Part shown: positions 1 through 5,872 of the stretch, piece after piece | How the letters are laid out: each line of letters starts with the position of its first letter | How positions within the stretch are numbered: position 1 is the first letter of the stretch | NCBI GenBank assembly: GCA_050251575.1 | Contig: JBFWMP010000017.1 | Location: 1 to 31,133 of the forward strand | DNA: 31,133 nucleotides | Origin: X23 sp050251575 | GTDB lineage: Bacteria > Bacillota > Clostridia > SK-Y3 | Direction: 5' to 3' | Notes under the pieces: model-generated | Seen by the model: only the letters and a program-made list of their open reading frames with translations | What the model was told of the DNA's origin: nothing | The model's database searches: none | Position numbers and translations under genes: made by a program

Positions 1-415
1 ATGGCTGACCCTGCTATTTGCGATGAGCCAATTTCCAGTAAGATTATCATTTTTCTCTTTGAGTTGATGGGAAACTGTCAATTCTTATTTATCGAAAACT
101 GTTAACTTAATTTTATCATCTACAGCATTCTGTTCAATATATTTAATATCTTATTTTTTATGATACAAACGGTTCTACCACAACAAACCTCTGTGAGCAT
201 GATTTTATGGCATGGACTATGAGCCGAAATACTATTGCCATAGCCATTTAAAGGCTATCATGCTTACTACTCATTGAAAAATGACTGTTCATCACTAAAA
301 ATAATCAAAACAATCGTAATTAAGTCGTATGTAAGTTATGTTTTCGACTGTTCCTTATGTATTGTGAATTTATACCAACTCCTTAAAATCGATGATTTAT
401 TGTCATGTTAATATA
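1..415. other. left-edge region without a supported gene
   Basis: I see no convincing gene here. An ATG at base 1 opens a 34-codon frame, but any ribosome binding site would lie outside the window. On the minus strand a short stretch (about 60-140) reads like coding sequence ending in VDDKIKLTVFDK before a stop, which may be a decayed gene end. A small hairpin (ATAGCC/GGCTAT, about 241-259) has no U-tract. This is probably a decayed accessory stretch. Confidence 0.4.
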
Positions 416-613
416 TTATTTTTTAAAATGACTATCTAATTCAAAACCTTGAATTAAACAATGTATATAAAAAATACCAATAGGCAACGCAATTAAAAAA
501 CAAAAATAAATATCTTTAATCCAAATATTTAATATTTTTGTTACAAATGCGAAAAAAGAATATATCCAAAATAACATTGAAATACCTGAAACATATAAAT
601 AAAACTTTTGCAT
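416..613 (-). CDS. small two-helix membrane protein
   Basis: A 65-aa protein with two long hydrophobic stretches (about residues 5-28 and 34-57) separated by a short polar loop (NIWIKD), so a two-pass inner-membrane protein is likely. The tail is polar and basic (HFKK). The start has a strong ribosome binding site, GGGGGT, seven bases upstream of the ATG, so this is probably a real gene. It follows the GIY-YIG gene on the same strand with a 39-base gap and may be co-transcribed with it. I recognise no family; small membrane proteins next to nuclease genes on mobile elements can be toxins, immunity proteins or holin-like proteins, but nothing here decides between these. Confidence 0.6.
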   Translation of the reverse strand: MQKFYLYVSGISMLFWIYSFFAFVTKILNIWIKDIYFCFLIALPIGIFYIHCLIQGFELDSHFKK

Positions 614-652
614 AGTTTTACCCCCATAAAGTCAATAATCTATTGTCAACTA

Positions 653-1006
653 TTATTGTTGCTGATTATATCTTGGACACAACATAAATATAAACGCTTG
701 TTCAACCATCTTTCTTTCTGCTATATCCCAATTACCATAATATATATCAACTATTACTACATCATTAAACCATTCTTTATACTTATGTGAACCGTTACCA
801 TCCTTTTGCAATCTATTGTTAATAGATTGTCCAGTTTCTCCGATATAAAGGATATCATTGTATTTGTCCTTTAAAATATAAATAATAGAACCTTTTTTAT
901 TTAACTCGTTAGTTACATAGCTTCTCAAATCTATTGTTTTTACTGAAATTTCTTCAAATACTCGCACTACAATATTTTTAGCCACTTCTTCAAACACTAA
1001 TATCAT
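653..1006 (-). CDS. GIY-YIG domain protein
   Basis: A 117-aa protein with a GIY-YIG nuclease fold from about residue 38 to the end. The first strand pair reads SIIYILKDK and LYIGET (residues 40-58), followed by the helix SINNRLQ with the conserved Arg65, and a late Glu in VEQAFIF (about 102). It ends in CPRYNQQQ, a typical place for the domain's last conserved Asn. Single-domain GIY-YIG proteins can nick or cut DNA, but many are uncharacterised. The first 37 residues have no recognised domain. The start is preceded by GAAGTGAG and lies one base after the stop of a 31-aa gene, which argues for translational coupling. The usual strict GIY tripeptide is IIY, so activity is not certain. Confidence 0.8.
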   Translation of the reverse strand: MILVFEEVAKNIVVRVFEEISVKTIDLRSYVTNELNKKGSIIYILKDKYNDILYIGETGQSINNRLQKDGNGSHKYKEWFNDVVIVDIYYGNWDIAERKMVEQAFIFMLCPRYNQQQ

Positions 1007-1007
1007 C

Positions 1008-1103
1008 TCACTTCTTCTCTTTAAAAACTACAGTTTTAAGTCTTTCAATTAATCTATTTAATATTTCTGTATCTTCTTTTATTAATTCGACTTCTTTAGA
1101 CAT
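1008..1103 (-). CDS. 31-aa charged helical peptide gene
   Basis: A short frame encoding a 31-residue peptide that is almost entirely predicted amphipathic helix (starts MSKEVELIKED, ends VVFKEKK). It has a near-perfect ribosome binding site, GGAGG, seven bases before the ATG, and its stop is immediately followed by the start of the GIY-YIG gene. The strong SD and the tight junction make it a plausible real gene that couples translation of the nuclease. Function unknown; it could be a leader peptide or a small partner protein. Confidence 0.55.
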   Translation of the reverse strand: MSKEVELIKEDTEILNRLIERLKTVVFKEKK

Positions 1104-1126
1104 TTTGCGCCTCCTAAAAACTGTCT

Positions 1127-1306
1127 TTAATTTATCTTTTTACCTTCCCCAAACACAATAACTTTGCCAGAATATCCAATATCATCTATTACTAACTCGC
1201 TAGTTTCCTAATTAAGAGTATCTGCATAATCTCTAACTATTGTAAGTTGCATTTCAAAATCTTCTAAGTATCCATATTTCTGTATAAACTCTTTGACTTT
1301 AACTAT
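1127..1306 (-). pseudogene. decayed gene with in-frame amber stop
   Basis: The minus strand reads as coding for about 30 residues (VKVKEFIQKYGYLEDFEMQL and on), meets TAG at 1208-1210, then continues in frame for about 26 more residues (beginning ETSELVIDDIGYSGK) to TAA. A purine-rich GAGGTGAT sits just where a ribosome binding site would be, but the expected start codon reads ATA/GTT. The most economical reading is a small gene of about 60 aa broken by loss of the start codon and one nonsense change. TAG is used as a normal stop elsewhere in the window, so recoding is unlikely. Family not recognised. Confidence 0.55.
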
Positions 1307-1340
1307 ATCACCTCACCGTCCTTAAAACCTTATTTAGCGT

Positions 1341-1374
1341 ATAAAAAGAGTCTAACTGTTAATTGTTAGACTCT
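1341..1374 (-). terminator. intrinsic terminator after the repeat-protein gene
   Basis: Perfect 10-bp stem AGAGTCTAAC/GTTAGACTCT with an 8-base loop, followed on the minus strand by TTTTTAT. It lies four bases past the stop of the 254-aa gene. Confidence 0.85.
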
Positions 1375-1377
1375 GCA

Positions 1378-2142
1378 TTATCGCTTTAAATATAATTCTG
1401 TTATTTTATCTTCTTCTACCCTATAAGCATCTTTAATAGCAAGATATGGTGAGTTGTTATATCGTGTTAGTAGTCCAGCCAAACCATTATTTACAAAATC
1501 ATTTTTCCTTACGATAACTTTAGCAGGATCTATTCTTAACACATCTTCTATCAGCCATCTTATAGCGTCTATTTTTGTCTGTTCATCCCACTTAGTTAAC
1601 TCTTTTATTTGCCATTTTTTAAATCGTTCGGGGTAAATTGTATTAAGCAATTCATAGATATTATAATAATTCGCTATACCACCAAGACCATTTTCACGTA
1701 ATGTGCTATTAGAAAAATGGTTTTTTATTTGTTCATCATCCCAACTCAATTTTGTCTCTACCAGCCATTTTATAGCTTCTAAAGCCATATCACGTGTCCA
1801 TCCTCTGCAAAACATTTGTTGTAATTCCCAAGGTTTTAATCTGTCGGGATAAGCATTATTTAAAGCTGCGTATGGACTATTGTTAAACAAAATAGAAATC
1901 ATCCCATATAATTTATTCTTTTTAAAAGTTTTAAGCATTAGCTTTTCTTTTATATCATCCTCTGTCCAGATAAGGATTTTTTCTATTAAAAATCGGGTTA
2001 TCTCGGCAGCGTGTAAATAAGAATCAGGCTTTTCCCAATAGCGCATAGGAAATATTTTTAGTTCTCCAGTCAATACAGCTTTATAAACATCCGTAGGCTT
2101 TTCTAAGAACCAGTCTTTTTTAAAATTTCTTTTGCGTGACAT
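1378..2142 (-). CDS. three-repeat protein, possibly DUF4046-like
   Basis: A 254-aa protein built from about three copies of a 60-65-residue unit. Each has a helix like EAIKWLVETKL or DAIRWLIEDVL, a polar stretch, a glycine-containing NGLGGI/NGLAGL/NKLYGM segment, then an asparagine/tyrosine-rich segment with NSPYAALNNAYPDRLKPWEL. The YP(D/E)R(F/L)KxW ending marks each unit. This resembles DUF4046-type proteins of Firmicutes, but that is from memory and unverified. Repeated helix-turn segments of this type would suit DNA or RNA binding. The ribosome binding site AGGAGAG is well placed. It lies 20 bases after a ribbon-helix-helix gene, so it is probably the third gene of an operon starting at 2544. 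Its function is not known. Confidence 0.65.
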   Translation of the reverse strand: MSRKRNFKKDWFLEKPTDVYKAVLTGELKIFPMRYWEKPDSYLHAAEITRFLIEKILIWTEDDIKEKLMLKTFKKNKLYGMISILFNNSPYAALNNAYPDRLKPWELQQMFCRGWTRDMALEAIKWLVETKLSWDDEQIKNHFSNSTLRENGLGGIANYYNIYELLNTIYPERFKKWQIKELTKWDEQTKIDAIRWLIEDVLRIDPAKVIVRKNDFVNNGLAGLLTRYNNSPYLAIKDAYRVEEDKITELYLKR

Positions 2143-2157
2143 ATCTCTCTCCTGTAA

Positions 2158-2184
2158 AGAGCCTAGTCTTTACTACTAGACTCT
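2158..2184 (-). promoter_or_regulatory. hairpin inside the operon, over a stop codon
   Basis: A 10-bp stem (AGAGTCTAGT with ACTAGGCTCT, one G-U pair) and a 7-base loop on the minus-strand RNA. The TAG stop of the 55-aa gene lies inside it and it is followed by only three U residues, so it may reduce rather than stop transcription into the 254-aa gene. Confidence 0.45.
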
Positions 2185-2330
2185 TTAATAGTTTCTCTAG
2201 CTTTTTCTCTAAACCATTCAGCACGATTCTTATAACCCTGCTTTTTTATAGCTTCCTCTAGCTGCTCTAATAAATTTTCTTCTACCCAAAACTGTATCTT
2301 TTTTTCCCCAGTATGGTTTATATCACCCAT
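2163..2330 (-). CDS. ribbon-helix-helix (CopG-like) protein
   Basis: A 55-aa protein: a short strand KKIQFWVEENLL, helix A LEQLEEAIKKQ, the turn GYKN, then helix B RAEWFREKARETI. This order (strand, helix, turn, helix starting N/S-R) is the ribbon-helix-helix layout of CopG/Arc-type DNA-binding dimers. The ATG overlaps the stop of the preceding 73-aa gene (AATGGGTGA), so the two are translationally coupled. The operon promoter contains an 18-bp perfect palindrome in its spacer, an ideal operator for such a dimer, so I infer autorepression. It could instead be an antitoxin-type RHH protein, but no toxin family is recognised beside it. Confidence 0.75.
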   Translation of the reverse strand: MGDINHTGEKKIQFWVEENLLEQLEEAIKKQGYKNRAEWFREKARETIKESSSKD

Positions 2331-2544
2331 TAACAACAACTACCTCCGCAATTTCTTCTCCAGTGTCATTTCCATCCTCGCCCATTAATCTTACACTGTA
2401 AAGAGTGCCATCGTATCTGCCAGAGTTTCCGCAATTTTCTACATATGTGTATTCAGTTTCCATAATTGCTTCTAGCTGTTCCGATGTTACTACAGTTTCA
2501 CCTTTTGTAATTCCTTCTACCAATCCTTTAATTCTTTCTAACAT
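2323..2544 (-). CDS. 73-aa protein of unknown function
   Basis: First gene of the palindrome-controlled operon. It has a short amphipathic N-terminal helix (MLERIKGLVEGI), then a segment with GETVVTSEQLEAIMETEY, then a beta-rich, acidic C-terminal half (YDGTLYSVRLMGEDGND, IAEVVVVNG). No family recognised. An upstream in-frame ATG exists at 2562, but the SD AGAGGGG lies between the two and is correctly spaced only for 2544, which I therefore use. The last codon and stop (GGG TGA) overlap the start of the RHH gene. Confidence 0.65.
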   Translation of the reverse strand: MLERIKGLVEGITKGETVVTSEQLEAIMETEYTYVENCGNSGRYDGTLYSVRLMGEDGNDTGEEIAEVVVVNG

Positions 2545-2593
2545 TTTAATTTCCCCTCTCATTTTTGTTTTATTATTTGCTTTTCATAGTTCC

Positions 2594-2622
2594 ATTATAC
2601 TCCCGTACGGGAGTAACGTCAA
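2594..2622 (-). promoter_or_regulatory. promoter of the RHH operon
   Basis: On the minus strand: -35 TTGACG (2622-2617), a 17-base spacer, and -10 TATAAT (2599-2594), close to consensus. Transcription would begin about 2587, some 43 bases upstream of the 73-aa gene. Confidence 0.85.
2598..2615. promoter_or_regulatory. 18-bp palindromic operator
   Basis: TACTCCCGTACGGGAGTA is a perfect palindrome that fills the promoter spacer and touches the -10 element. A bound dimer would block RNA polymerase. The RHH protein encoded second in the operon is the obvious candidate ligand (inference). Confidence 0.75.
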
Positions 2623-2703
2623 TAGGAAAATTAAAATAATTTCAAGAAATTTTAGAGTCTAACAATATTCAGTTTTCAAAGTTCAATTTACTACGCAAAA
2701 CTA

Positions 2704-2886
2704 CTATTTCTTGTTCAATATTTTGTCAGCTTCTTGTGGATTCTTATTGTACCATGCCATTAGCTCTCTTATTTTTTCATTCATCCCTCCTGTACTTGTT
2801 TTAGGATTATAAGGCGGTACATTTTCCTTAAACTTGTCCAATTCTTCTCTTTCAACCTGGAATTCTTTTTTTATGAAGCTTGCCAC
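2704..2886 (-). CDS. 60-aa RHH-like small protein, GTG start
   Basis: The start is GTG at 2886, seven bases after AAGGAGG; the frame stays open further upstream but that part runs through the promoter. The product has a strand-like KKEFQVE, helix REELDKFKENV, a longer turn with PPYNPKTSTG, then helix MNEKIRELMAWYNK, which resembles helix B of ribbon-helix-helix repressors. The family call is tentative because the turn is long. As with the other RHH gene, its promoter holds a perfect inverted repeat in the spacer, which supports an autoregulating DNA-binding protein. It is a single-gene unit; the next minus-strand gene has its own promoter. Confidence 0.6.
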   Translation of the reverse strand: MASFIKKEFQVEREELDKFKENVPPYNPKTSTGGMNEKIRELMAWYNKNPQEADKILNKK

Positions 2887-2922
2887 AAATATCCTCCTTA
2901 TTACCAATATTTTCTTACTACT

Positions 2923-2952
2923 ATAGTACAATGTTACATGGTAACATGTCAA
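2923..2952 (-). promoter_or_regulatory. promoter with 17-bp operator in the spacer
   Basis: Minus strand: -35 TTGACA (2952-2947), an 18-base spacer, -10 TACTAT (2928-2923). The inverted repeat ATGTTAC-CAT-GTAACAT (2931-2947) lies inside it, overlapping the last base of the -35. It drives the 60-aa gene. Confidence 0.8.
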
Positions 2953-2960
2953 TATATAAG

Positions 2961-3002
2961 GTAAAATAAATAAAGCACTCCAACTATTATAGTTAAAGTG
3001 CT
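2961..3002 (-). terminator. minus-strand terminator
   Basis: A 14-bp stem almost without loop (AGCACT...AGTGCT, 12 of 14 Watson-Crick and two G-U) followed on the minus strand by TTTATTTATTTTA. It would stop transcripts coming from the toxin gene to its right before they reach the 60-aa gene's promoter. Confidence 0.65.
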
Positions 3003-3009
3003 GCAACTG

Positions 3010-3039
3010 TTGACTATTTTGCCTTAAATGGGTTATAAT
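3010..3039 (+). promoter_or_regulatory. promoter of the antisense RNA
   Basis: TTGACT (3010-3015), an 18-base spacer, TATAAT (3034-3039). There is no gene in the 80 bases downstream before a terminator, so it should make a short RNA. Confidence 0.75.
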
Positions 3040-3045
3040 ATTTAT

Positions 3046-3135
3046 AAGGAAAGAAACAGGACAGAGTTAATATGAAAGTCTAAAGAGAAATAAGTAGTTT
3101 GCTTGGACGGCGACTACTTATTTTTTTTATTTTTA
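3046..3135 (+). ncRNA. candidate type I antitoxin RNA
   Basis: A short RNA of about 90 bases is predicted between a strong plus-strand promoter and a strong terminator. Its 3' part is complementary to the last codons of the 43-aa toxin gene and to the toxin mRNA's 3' untranslated region. Convergent transcripts overlapping at their 3' ends are the arrangement of known Firmicute type I systems such as txpA/RatA and the Clostridioides difficile toxin/RCd pairs. Ends are predicted, not measured. Confidence 0.7.
3092..3134 (+). terminator. terminator of the antisense RNA
   Basis: Stem AAGTAGT/ACTACTT with a 14-base loop, followed by A and eight T, then ATTTT. The toxin stop codon (3116-3114) lies in the right arm. 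In the other direction the U-tract is poor (ATTTCTCTTT), so it may act only weakly on the toxin mRNA. Confidence 0.8.
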
Positions 3136-3245
3136 AAACTGATGCTTATACTATAATCACCATGCTTAATTAAGTATCGCAAGATGCTTAGTAGACAAGG
3201 AATGCTCACAATTGTCAGTATCAGCTTTATCTTTAGTTCCACCAT
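3114..3245 (-). CDS. candidate type I toxin, small membrane peptide
   Basis: A 43-aa peptide with one hydrophobic stretch (about residues 6-26, LKIKLILTIVSIPCLLSIL), then RYLIKHGDY and a C-terminal strand-like, lysine-rich tail (SISISFKNKKNK). A single membrane segment followed by a basic SxxISFKxKK tail is the layout of clostridial type I toxins. The ribosome binding site AGGGGGTGAT is very strong but can be locked in a hairpin by the 5' end of the same mRNA. The antisense RNA overlaps the 3' end. Such peptides act at the membrane when the labile RNA antitoxin is lost, giving post-segregational killing or dormancy. Identification rests on architecture, not a database match. Confidence 0.7.
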   Translation of the reverse strand: MVELKIKLILTIVSIPCLLSILRYLIKHGDYSISISFKNKKNK

Positions 3246-3249
3246 ATCA

Positions 3250-3301
3250 CCCCCTCTCTATACCCCTGTAGCCTGTTTCCTTCCGTAAATAGAGAAGGGG
3301 G
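3250..3301 (-). promoter_or_regulatory. SD-sequestering stem in the toxin 5' UTR
   Basis: On the plus strand CCCCCTCTCTAT (3250-3261) is complementary to ATAGAGAAGGGGG (3289-3301) with a single bulged base. In the toxin mRNA this pairs the ribosome binding site with the 5' end, 12 bp with a 27-base loop, and should keep full-length mRNA translationally silent. Confidence 0.7.
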
Positions 3302-3322
3302 ATGTCCTCTGCGGGTAGTTAT

Positions 3323-3328
3323 ATTATA
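3323..3328 (-). promoter_or_regulatory. extended -10 promoter of the toxin gene
   Basis: Minus strand TGGTATAAT is an extended -10 (TGnTATAAT). The -35 is poor (TAGATA at 17-base spacing), as is common with extended -10 promoters. The 5' UTR would be about 70 bases. Confidence 0.6.
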
Positions 3329-3536
3329 CCATAATTTACTTATAATATCTATATTCATGCTTAATTAATGTTGAATTACCTGATTTTTTTCTACAATTAT
3401 ATGTCTAGGTTATTTATCGTATGCTACAGTCTTTTTAGAAGTTCTGAAAACGAACGGAAATCAATCTTGAAAGCATAAATATTGGCGTCTGGGGCATAAT
3501 TACAGAATATTAATATTTTATAAAGGAGTTGAAAAC

Positions 3537-3881
3537 ATGGGTCGAGTAAATGTCGAGAATGAATACGGTGATATTATTGCAAGAGTACAGTATAATCACA
3601 ATCTAGACTATTGGGATGGTAGAAACTGGGTGAATGGTGGTATGGGATCACATAAGGGGCTAACGAAATTAAAGGATGGCCGTTATGTAATAATTCATGG
3701 CAGCGACTGGCAGGGTGACAGTTCTACCGCTGAGATTGTATCAGCAGAACAAGCATTGCAGGAAATATTACGTTCTGGTAATGATAAATTGCTCTCAAGT
3801 GAGAAATTTAAGCAATTGCAGGAGTTACACAAGACACTACATATAGATGACTTAGAAGAAGATGAAAATAACGTATCATAG
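3537..3881 (+). CDS. 114-aa hypothetical protein
   Basis: A cytoplasmic protein with a beta-rich N-terminal part (GDIIARVQYNHNLDYWDGRNW, residues 11-31, then KLKDGRYVIIHGSDWQGD, about 45-62) and a helical C-terminal part (SAEQALQEILRSGNDKLL and KFKQLQELHKTL). It ends in an acidic tail (DDLEEDENN). The start has a good SD (AAAGGAG, seven bases before the ATG). The N-terminal half, with repeated WDG/DGR turns, suggests a small beta-sheet binding domain, but I recognise no family. It stands alone; a hairpin follows it. Confidence 0.6.
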   Translation: MGRVNVENEYGDIIARVQYNHNLDYWDGRNWVNGGMGSHKGLTKLKDGRYVIIHGSDWQGDSSTAEIVSAEQALQEILRSGNDKLLSSEKFKQLQELHKTLHIDDLEEDENNVS

Positions 3882-3919
3882 AAAAGTTGTGTTAAATGTT
3901 TTTGTTATCTAGCATATCA

Positions 3920-3951
3920 GAGTAAGGCTGCTGTAAACAGTATCCTTACTC
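3920..3951 (+). terminator. possible terminator hairpin
   Basis: Stem GAGTAAGG/CCTTACTC with an inner CTG/CAG pair set, 38 bases after the 114-aa gene. No clear U-tract follows (GCTCCTTAAA), so termination is uncertain. The rest of 3952-4130 is AT-rich with no gene. Confidence 0.35.
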
Positions 3952-4132
3952 GCTCCTTAAATGAATCTTATCGCCATTTAGTATAATATCATATATTATA
4001 TTTCTCAAAGTAATAAATATATTCTAAATTTTGTGTATAGAATATTGCCCTTTATTTAAATATCCACTTTACCCTTATCTTATGTATTACTACCTCTTGA
4101 TTCTTTATTTGTAAAAATCACAGTAGTGTCTC

Positions 4133-4161
4133 TTTACAGAAATAATTTCCTGCTGTATAAT
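4133..4161 (+). promoter_or_regulatory. promoter of the Y-family polymerase operon
   Basis: TTTACA (4133-4138), a 17-base spacer, TATAAT (4156-4161). Transcription would start about 4168, at the beginning of the inverted repeat described next. Confidence 0.75.
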
Positions 4162-4166
4162 GAATA

Positions 4167-4186
4167 ATGCAAACAAATGTTTGCAT
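4167..4186. promoter_or_regulatory. SOS-like operator (inverted repeat)
   Basis: ATGCAAACAAATGTTTGCAT: 8-bp arms around AAAT, placed just after the -10. It has the form of the Firmicute LexA box (CGAAC-N4-GTTCG) but with AAAC/GTTT in place of GAAC/GTTC. Its position in front of an error-prone polymerase fits LexA or a LexA-like phage/plasmid repressor (inference). Confidence 0.55.
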
Positions 4187-4208
4187 ATAATTACTAAGGG
4201 TGTCATTC

Positions 4209-5444
4209 ATGCAAAGAGAAATCATACATTGTGATTTAAACAATTTCTATGCAAGTGTAGAGTGTTTATATAATCCTCAGATAAGAGGAAAACCTGTTAT
4301 CGTTGGCGGTTCGCAAGAAAGCCGTCATGGAATAGTGCTGGCCAAAAACTATATCGCAAAAAAATTTGGAATAAAAACCGGCGAAGCAATATGGGAAGCA
4401 AGAAATAAATGCCCAAACTTAATTATTGTGCCTCCTCACTATGATTTATATTTGCGTTTTTCTAGGGAAGCAAGAGAAATATATGCTTACTATACGGATC
4501 AAATTGAATCATTCGGGATTGATGAGTGTTGGTTGGATGTAACAGAAAGCACCAAACTGTTTGGATCCGTTGAAAACATTGCCTATAAAATAAAGGATAG
4601 AATCAAAGAAGAGTTAGGGATTACCGCTTCAGCTGGAGTAAGTTTCAATAAAATTTTCGCAAAATTGGGTTCTGATATGAAAAAGCCTGATGCCGTGACC
4701 GTCATATCGCAAGAAAACTTTAAAAATAAGGTATGGACTTTGCCGGTAGAAGATTTATTATATGTCGGCCGCTCCACCAAAAGAAAATTATATAGAATTG
4801 GCATTAATACAATCGGTGATTTAGCAAATGCTCCTCTACCCTTTTTAAAATCTCAGCTTGGAAAATGGGGAGAAACTCTTTGGTATTTTGCTAATGGAAT
4901 GGATAATACACCTGTTAAAAAAACTGATTATGAGACTATTTTAAAAGGTGTAGGAAACAGTGTAACTACTCCAAGAGATTTGACTGCTAACGAAGATGTT
5001 AAAATATTAATCCATGTGCTTGCAGATAGCGTGGGCGAAAGATTACGGAAACATAACCTTAAAGGCAAAACCGTACAAATTTCTATCAGAAATGAAGAAT
5101 TAGAGTGTATTGAAAGACAAGGACAACTATTGCAGCATACATTTATCAGTACAGAAATTGCAGAAAAAGCCTATCGTATATTTTTAAAATCATGGAATTG
5201 GTCTAAAAGTATTCGTAGTTTTGGAGTTAGGGTAACAGACCTGGTTGTTGCTGATACATACATGCAGCTATCGCTATTTGAAAACAAAAGACAAAAGCTT
5301 GAAGATATAGATTACTGCATAGATAAAATAAGGCAAAGGTTTGGGCATTATTCTATCCAAAGAGCAGTACTTTTAAAGGACCAGCATCTTAATACAAATC
5401 CCGTAGAAGAAAATGTAATTCATCCAGTTTCATATTTTAGGTAG
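4209..5444 (+). CDS. Y-family DNA polymerase (UvrX/UmuC/DinB type)
   Basis: A 411-aa translesion polymerase. The palm opens with HCDLNNFYASVE (catalytic Asp9) and contains SFGIDECWLDVTES with Asp105 and Glu106, so all three metal-binding residues are present. KNYIAKKFGIKTGEAIWEA is the fingers region, ASAGVSFNKIFAKLGSDMKKPD the conserved palm/thumb element, and the DLLYVGRSTKRKLYRIGI helix-hairpin-helix follows. The C-terminal little finger ends with QLSLFEN, a consensus beta-clamp-binding motif (QLxLF), near residue 362. I use ATG 4209 with AAGGG nine bases upstream; a GTG at 4200 would sit directly on the SD. It is followed without a gap by a small partner gene. Mobile-element polymerases of this type raise mutation rate and DNA damage tolerance, probably under SOS control here. 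Confidence 0.95.
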   Translation: MQREIIHCDLNNFYASVECLYNPQIRGKPVIVGGSQESRHGIVLAKNYIAKKFGIKTGEAIWEARNKCPNLIIVPPHYDLYLRFSREAREIYAYYTDQIESFGIDECWLDVTESTKLFGSVENIAYKIKDRIKEELGITASAGVSFNKIFAKLGSDMKKPDAVTVISQENFKNKVWTLPVEDLLYVGRSTKRKLYRIGINTIGDLANAPLPFLKSQLGKWGETLWYFANGMDNTPVKKTDYETILKGVGNSVTTPRDLTANEDVKILIHVLADSVGERLRKHNLKGKTVQISIRNEELECIERQGQLLQHTFISTEIAEKAYRIFLKSWNWSKSIRSFGVRVTDLVVADTYMQLSLFENKRQKLEDIDYCIDKIRQRFGHYSIQRAVLLKDQHLNTNPVEENVIHPVSYFR

Positions 5445-5453
5445 GTGATGGCT

Positions 5454-5687
5454 GTGCGAAAAGTATTTGTTGATATGATTGTTAAATTTACACATGATGG
5501 TCAAAAAATCCCCCTAACAGTAATCTGGGAAGATGGTCGTAAATTTTCGGTAGACCGGGTGCTCAACATTGCTAAAGCCGCATCTCTAAAAGTGGGCGGG
5601 CATGGACTCAGATACAAATGCCGGATAATGGGTAAAGAAACTCTTTTGTGGTTTGAAGAGGACCGATGGTTCGTTGAAGCTAAATAG
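5454..5687 (+). CDS. small partner protein of the Y-family polymerase
   Basis: About 77 aa, beta-rich: KVFVDMIVKFTHDGQKIPLT, IWEDGRKFSVDRVLNI, then HGLRYKCRIMGKETLLWFEE and a tryptophan near the end. Small proteins of this look often follow dinB/uvrX-type genes in clostridia; I know no proven function. The polymerase stop (5442-5444) overlaps the SD, so the two are translationally coupled. An in-frame GTG (5445) and ATG (5448) also exist, but AGGTGAT is spaced best for GTG 5454, which I chose with limited confidence. Confidence 0.75.
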   Translation: MRKVFVDMIVKFTHDGQKIPLTVIWEDGRKFSVDRVLNIAKAASLKVGGHGLRYKCRIMGKETLLWFEEDRWFVEAK

Positions 5688-5740
5688 CATTATGTAGATG
5701 GAAATATAAATATCGTCGTATATTACCCAAATTTCCGAGA

Positions 5741-5775
5741 CTATCCTAAGTTTTGTGTAAATGAAAAGGGTTTCA
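5741..5775. mobile_element. possible IS256-type terminal repeat remnant
   Basis: GAGACTATCCTAAG followed by TTTTGTGTAAATG resembles the ends of IS256/mutator-family elements, which often carry TTTTGTGTAAA. No transposase and no matching opposite end were found, so this may be only a relic or a chance resemblance. The surrounding region 5688-6007 holds no convincing gene apart from a 30-codon frame. Confidence 0.25.
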
Positions 5776-5779
5776 AATT

Positions 5780-5872
5780 ATGGACTTGATTTATGTTGAC
5801 TTTCTAAACCCAGACGGAAGAAACTTTATTAGAGAAAGTATTGTCTATTTGTTACGCTGCCATAATGTTTAA
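5780..5872 (+). CDS. 30-aa small frame, uncertain
   Basis: An ATG nine bases after AAAGGG opens a 30-codon frame (MDLIYVDFLNPDGRN, then IRESIVYLLRCHNV). The composition looks protein-like, so it may be a fragment of a decayed gene rather than a functional peptide. No family recognised. Confidence 0.25.
   Translation: MDLIYVDFLNPDGRNFIRESIVYLLRCHNV

Noticed and set aside
1208..1210. In-frame TAG as a recoded codon
   Set aside because: Other genes in the window end normally with TAG, and the start codon of this frame is also missing, so decay is simpler.
2887..3006. N-terminal extension of the 60-aa gene
   Set aside because: It would translate the promoter and operator; the GTG at 2886 has a near-perfect SD.
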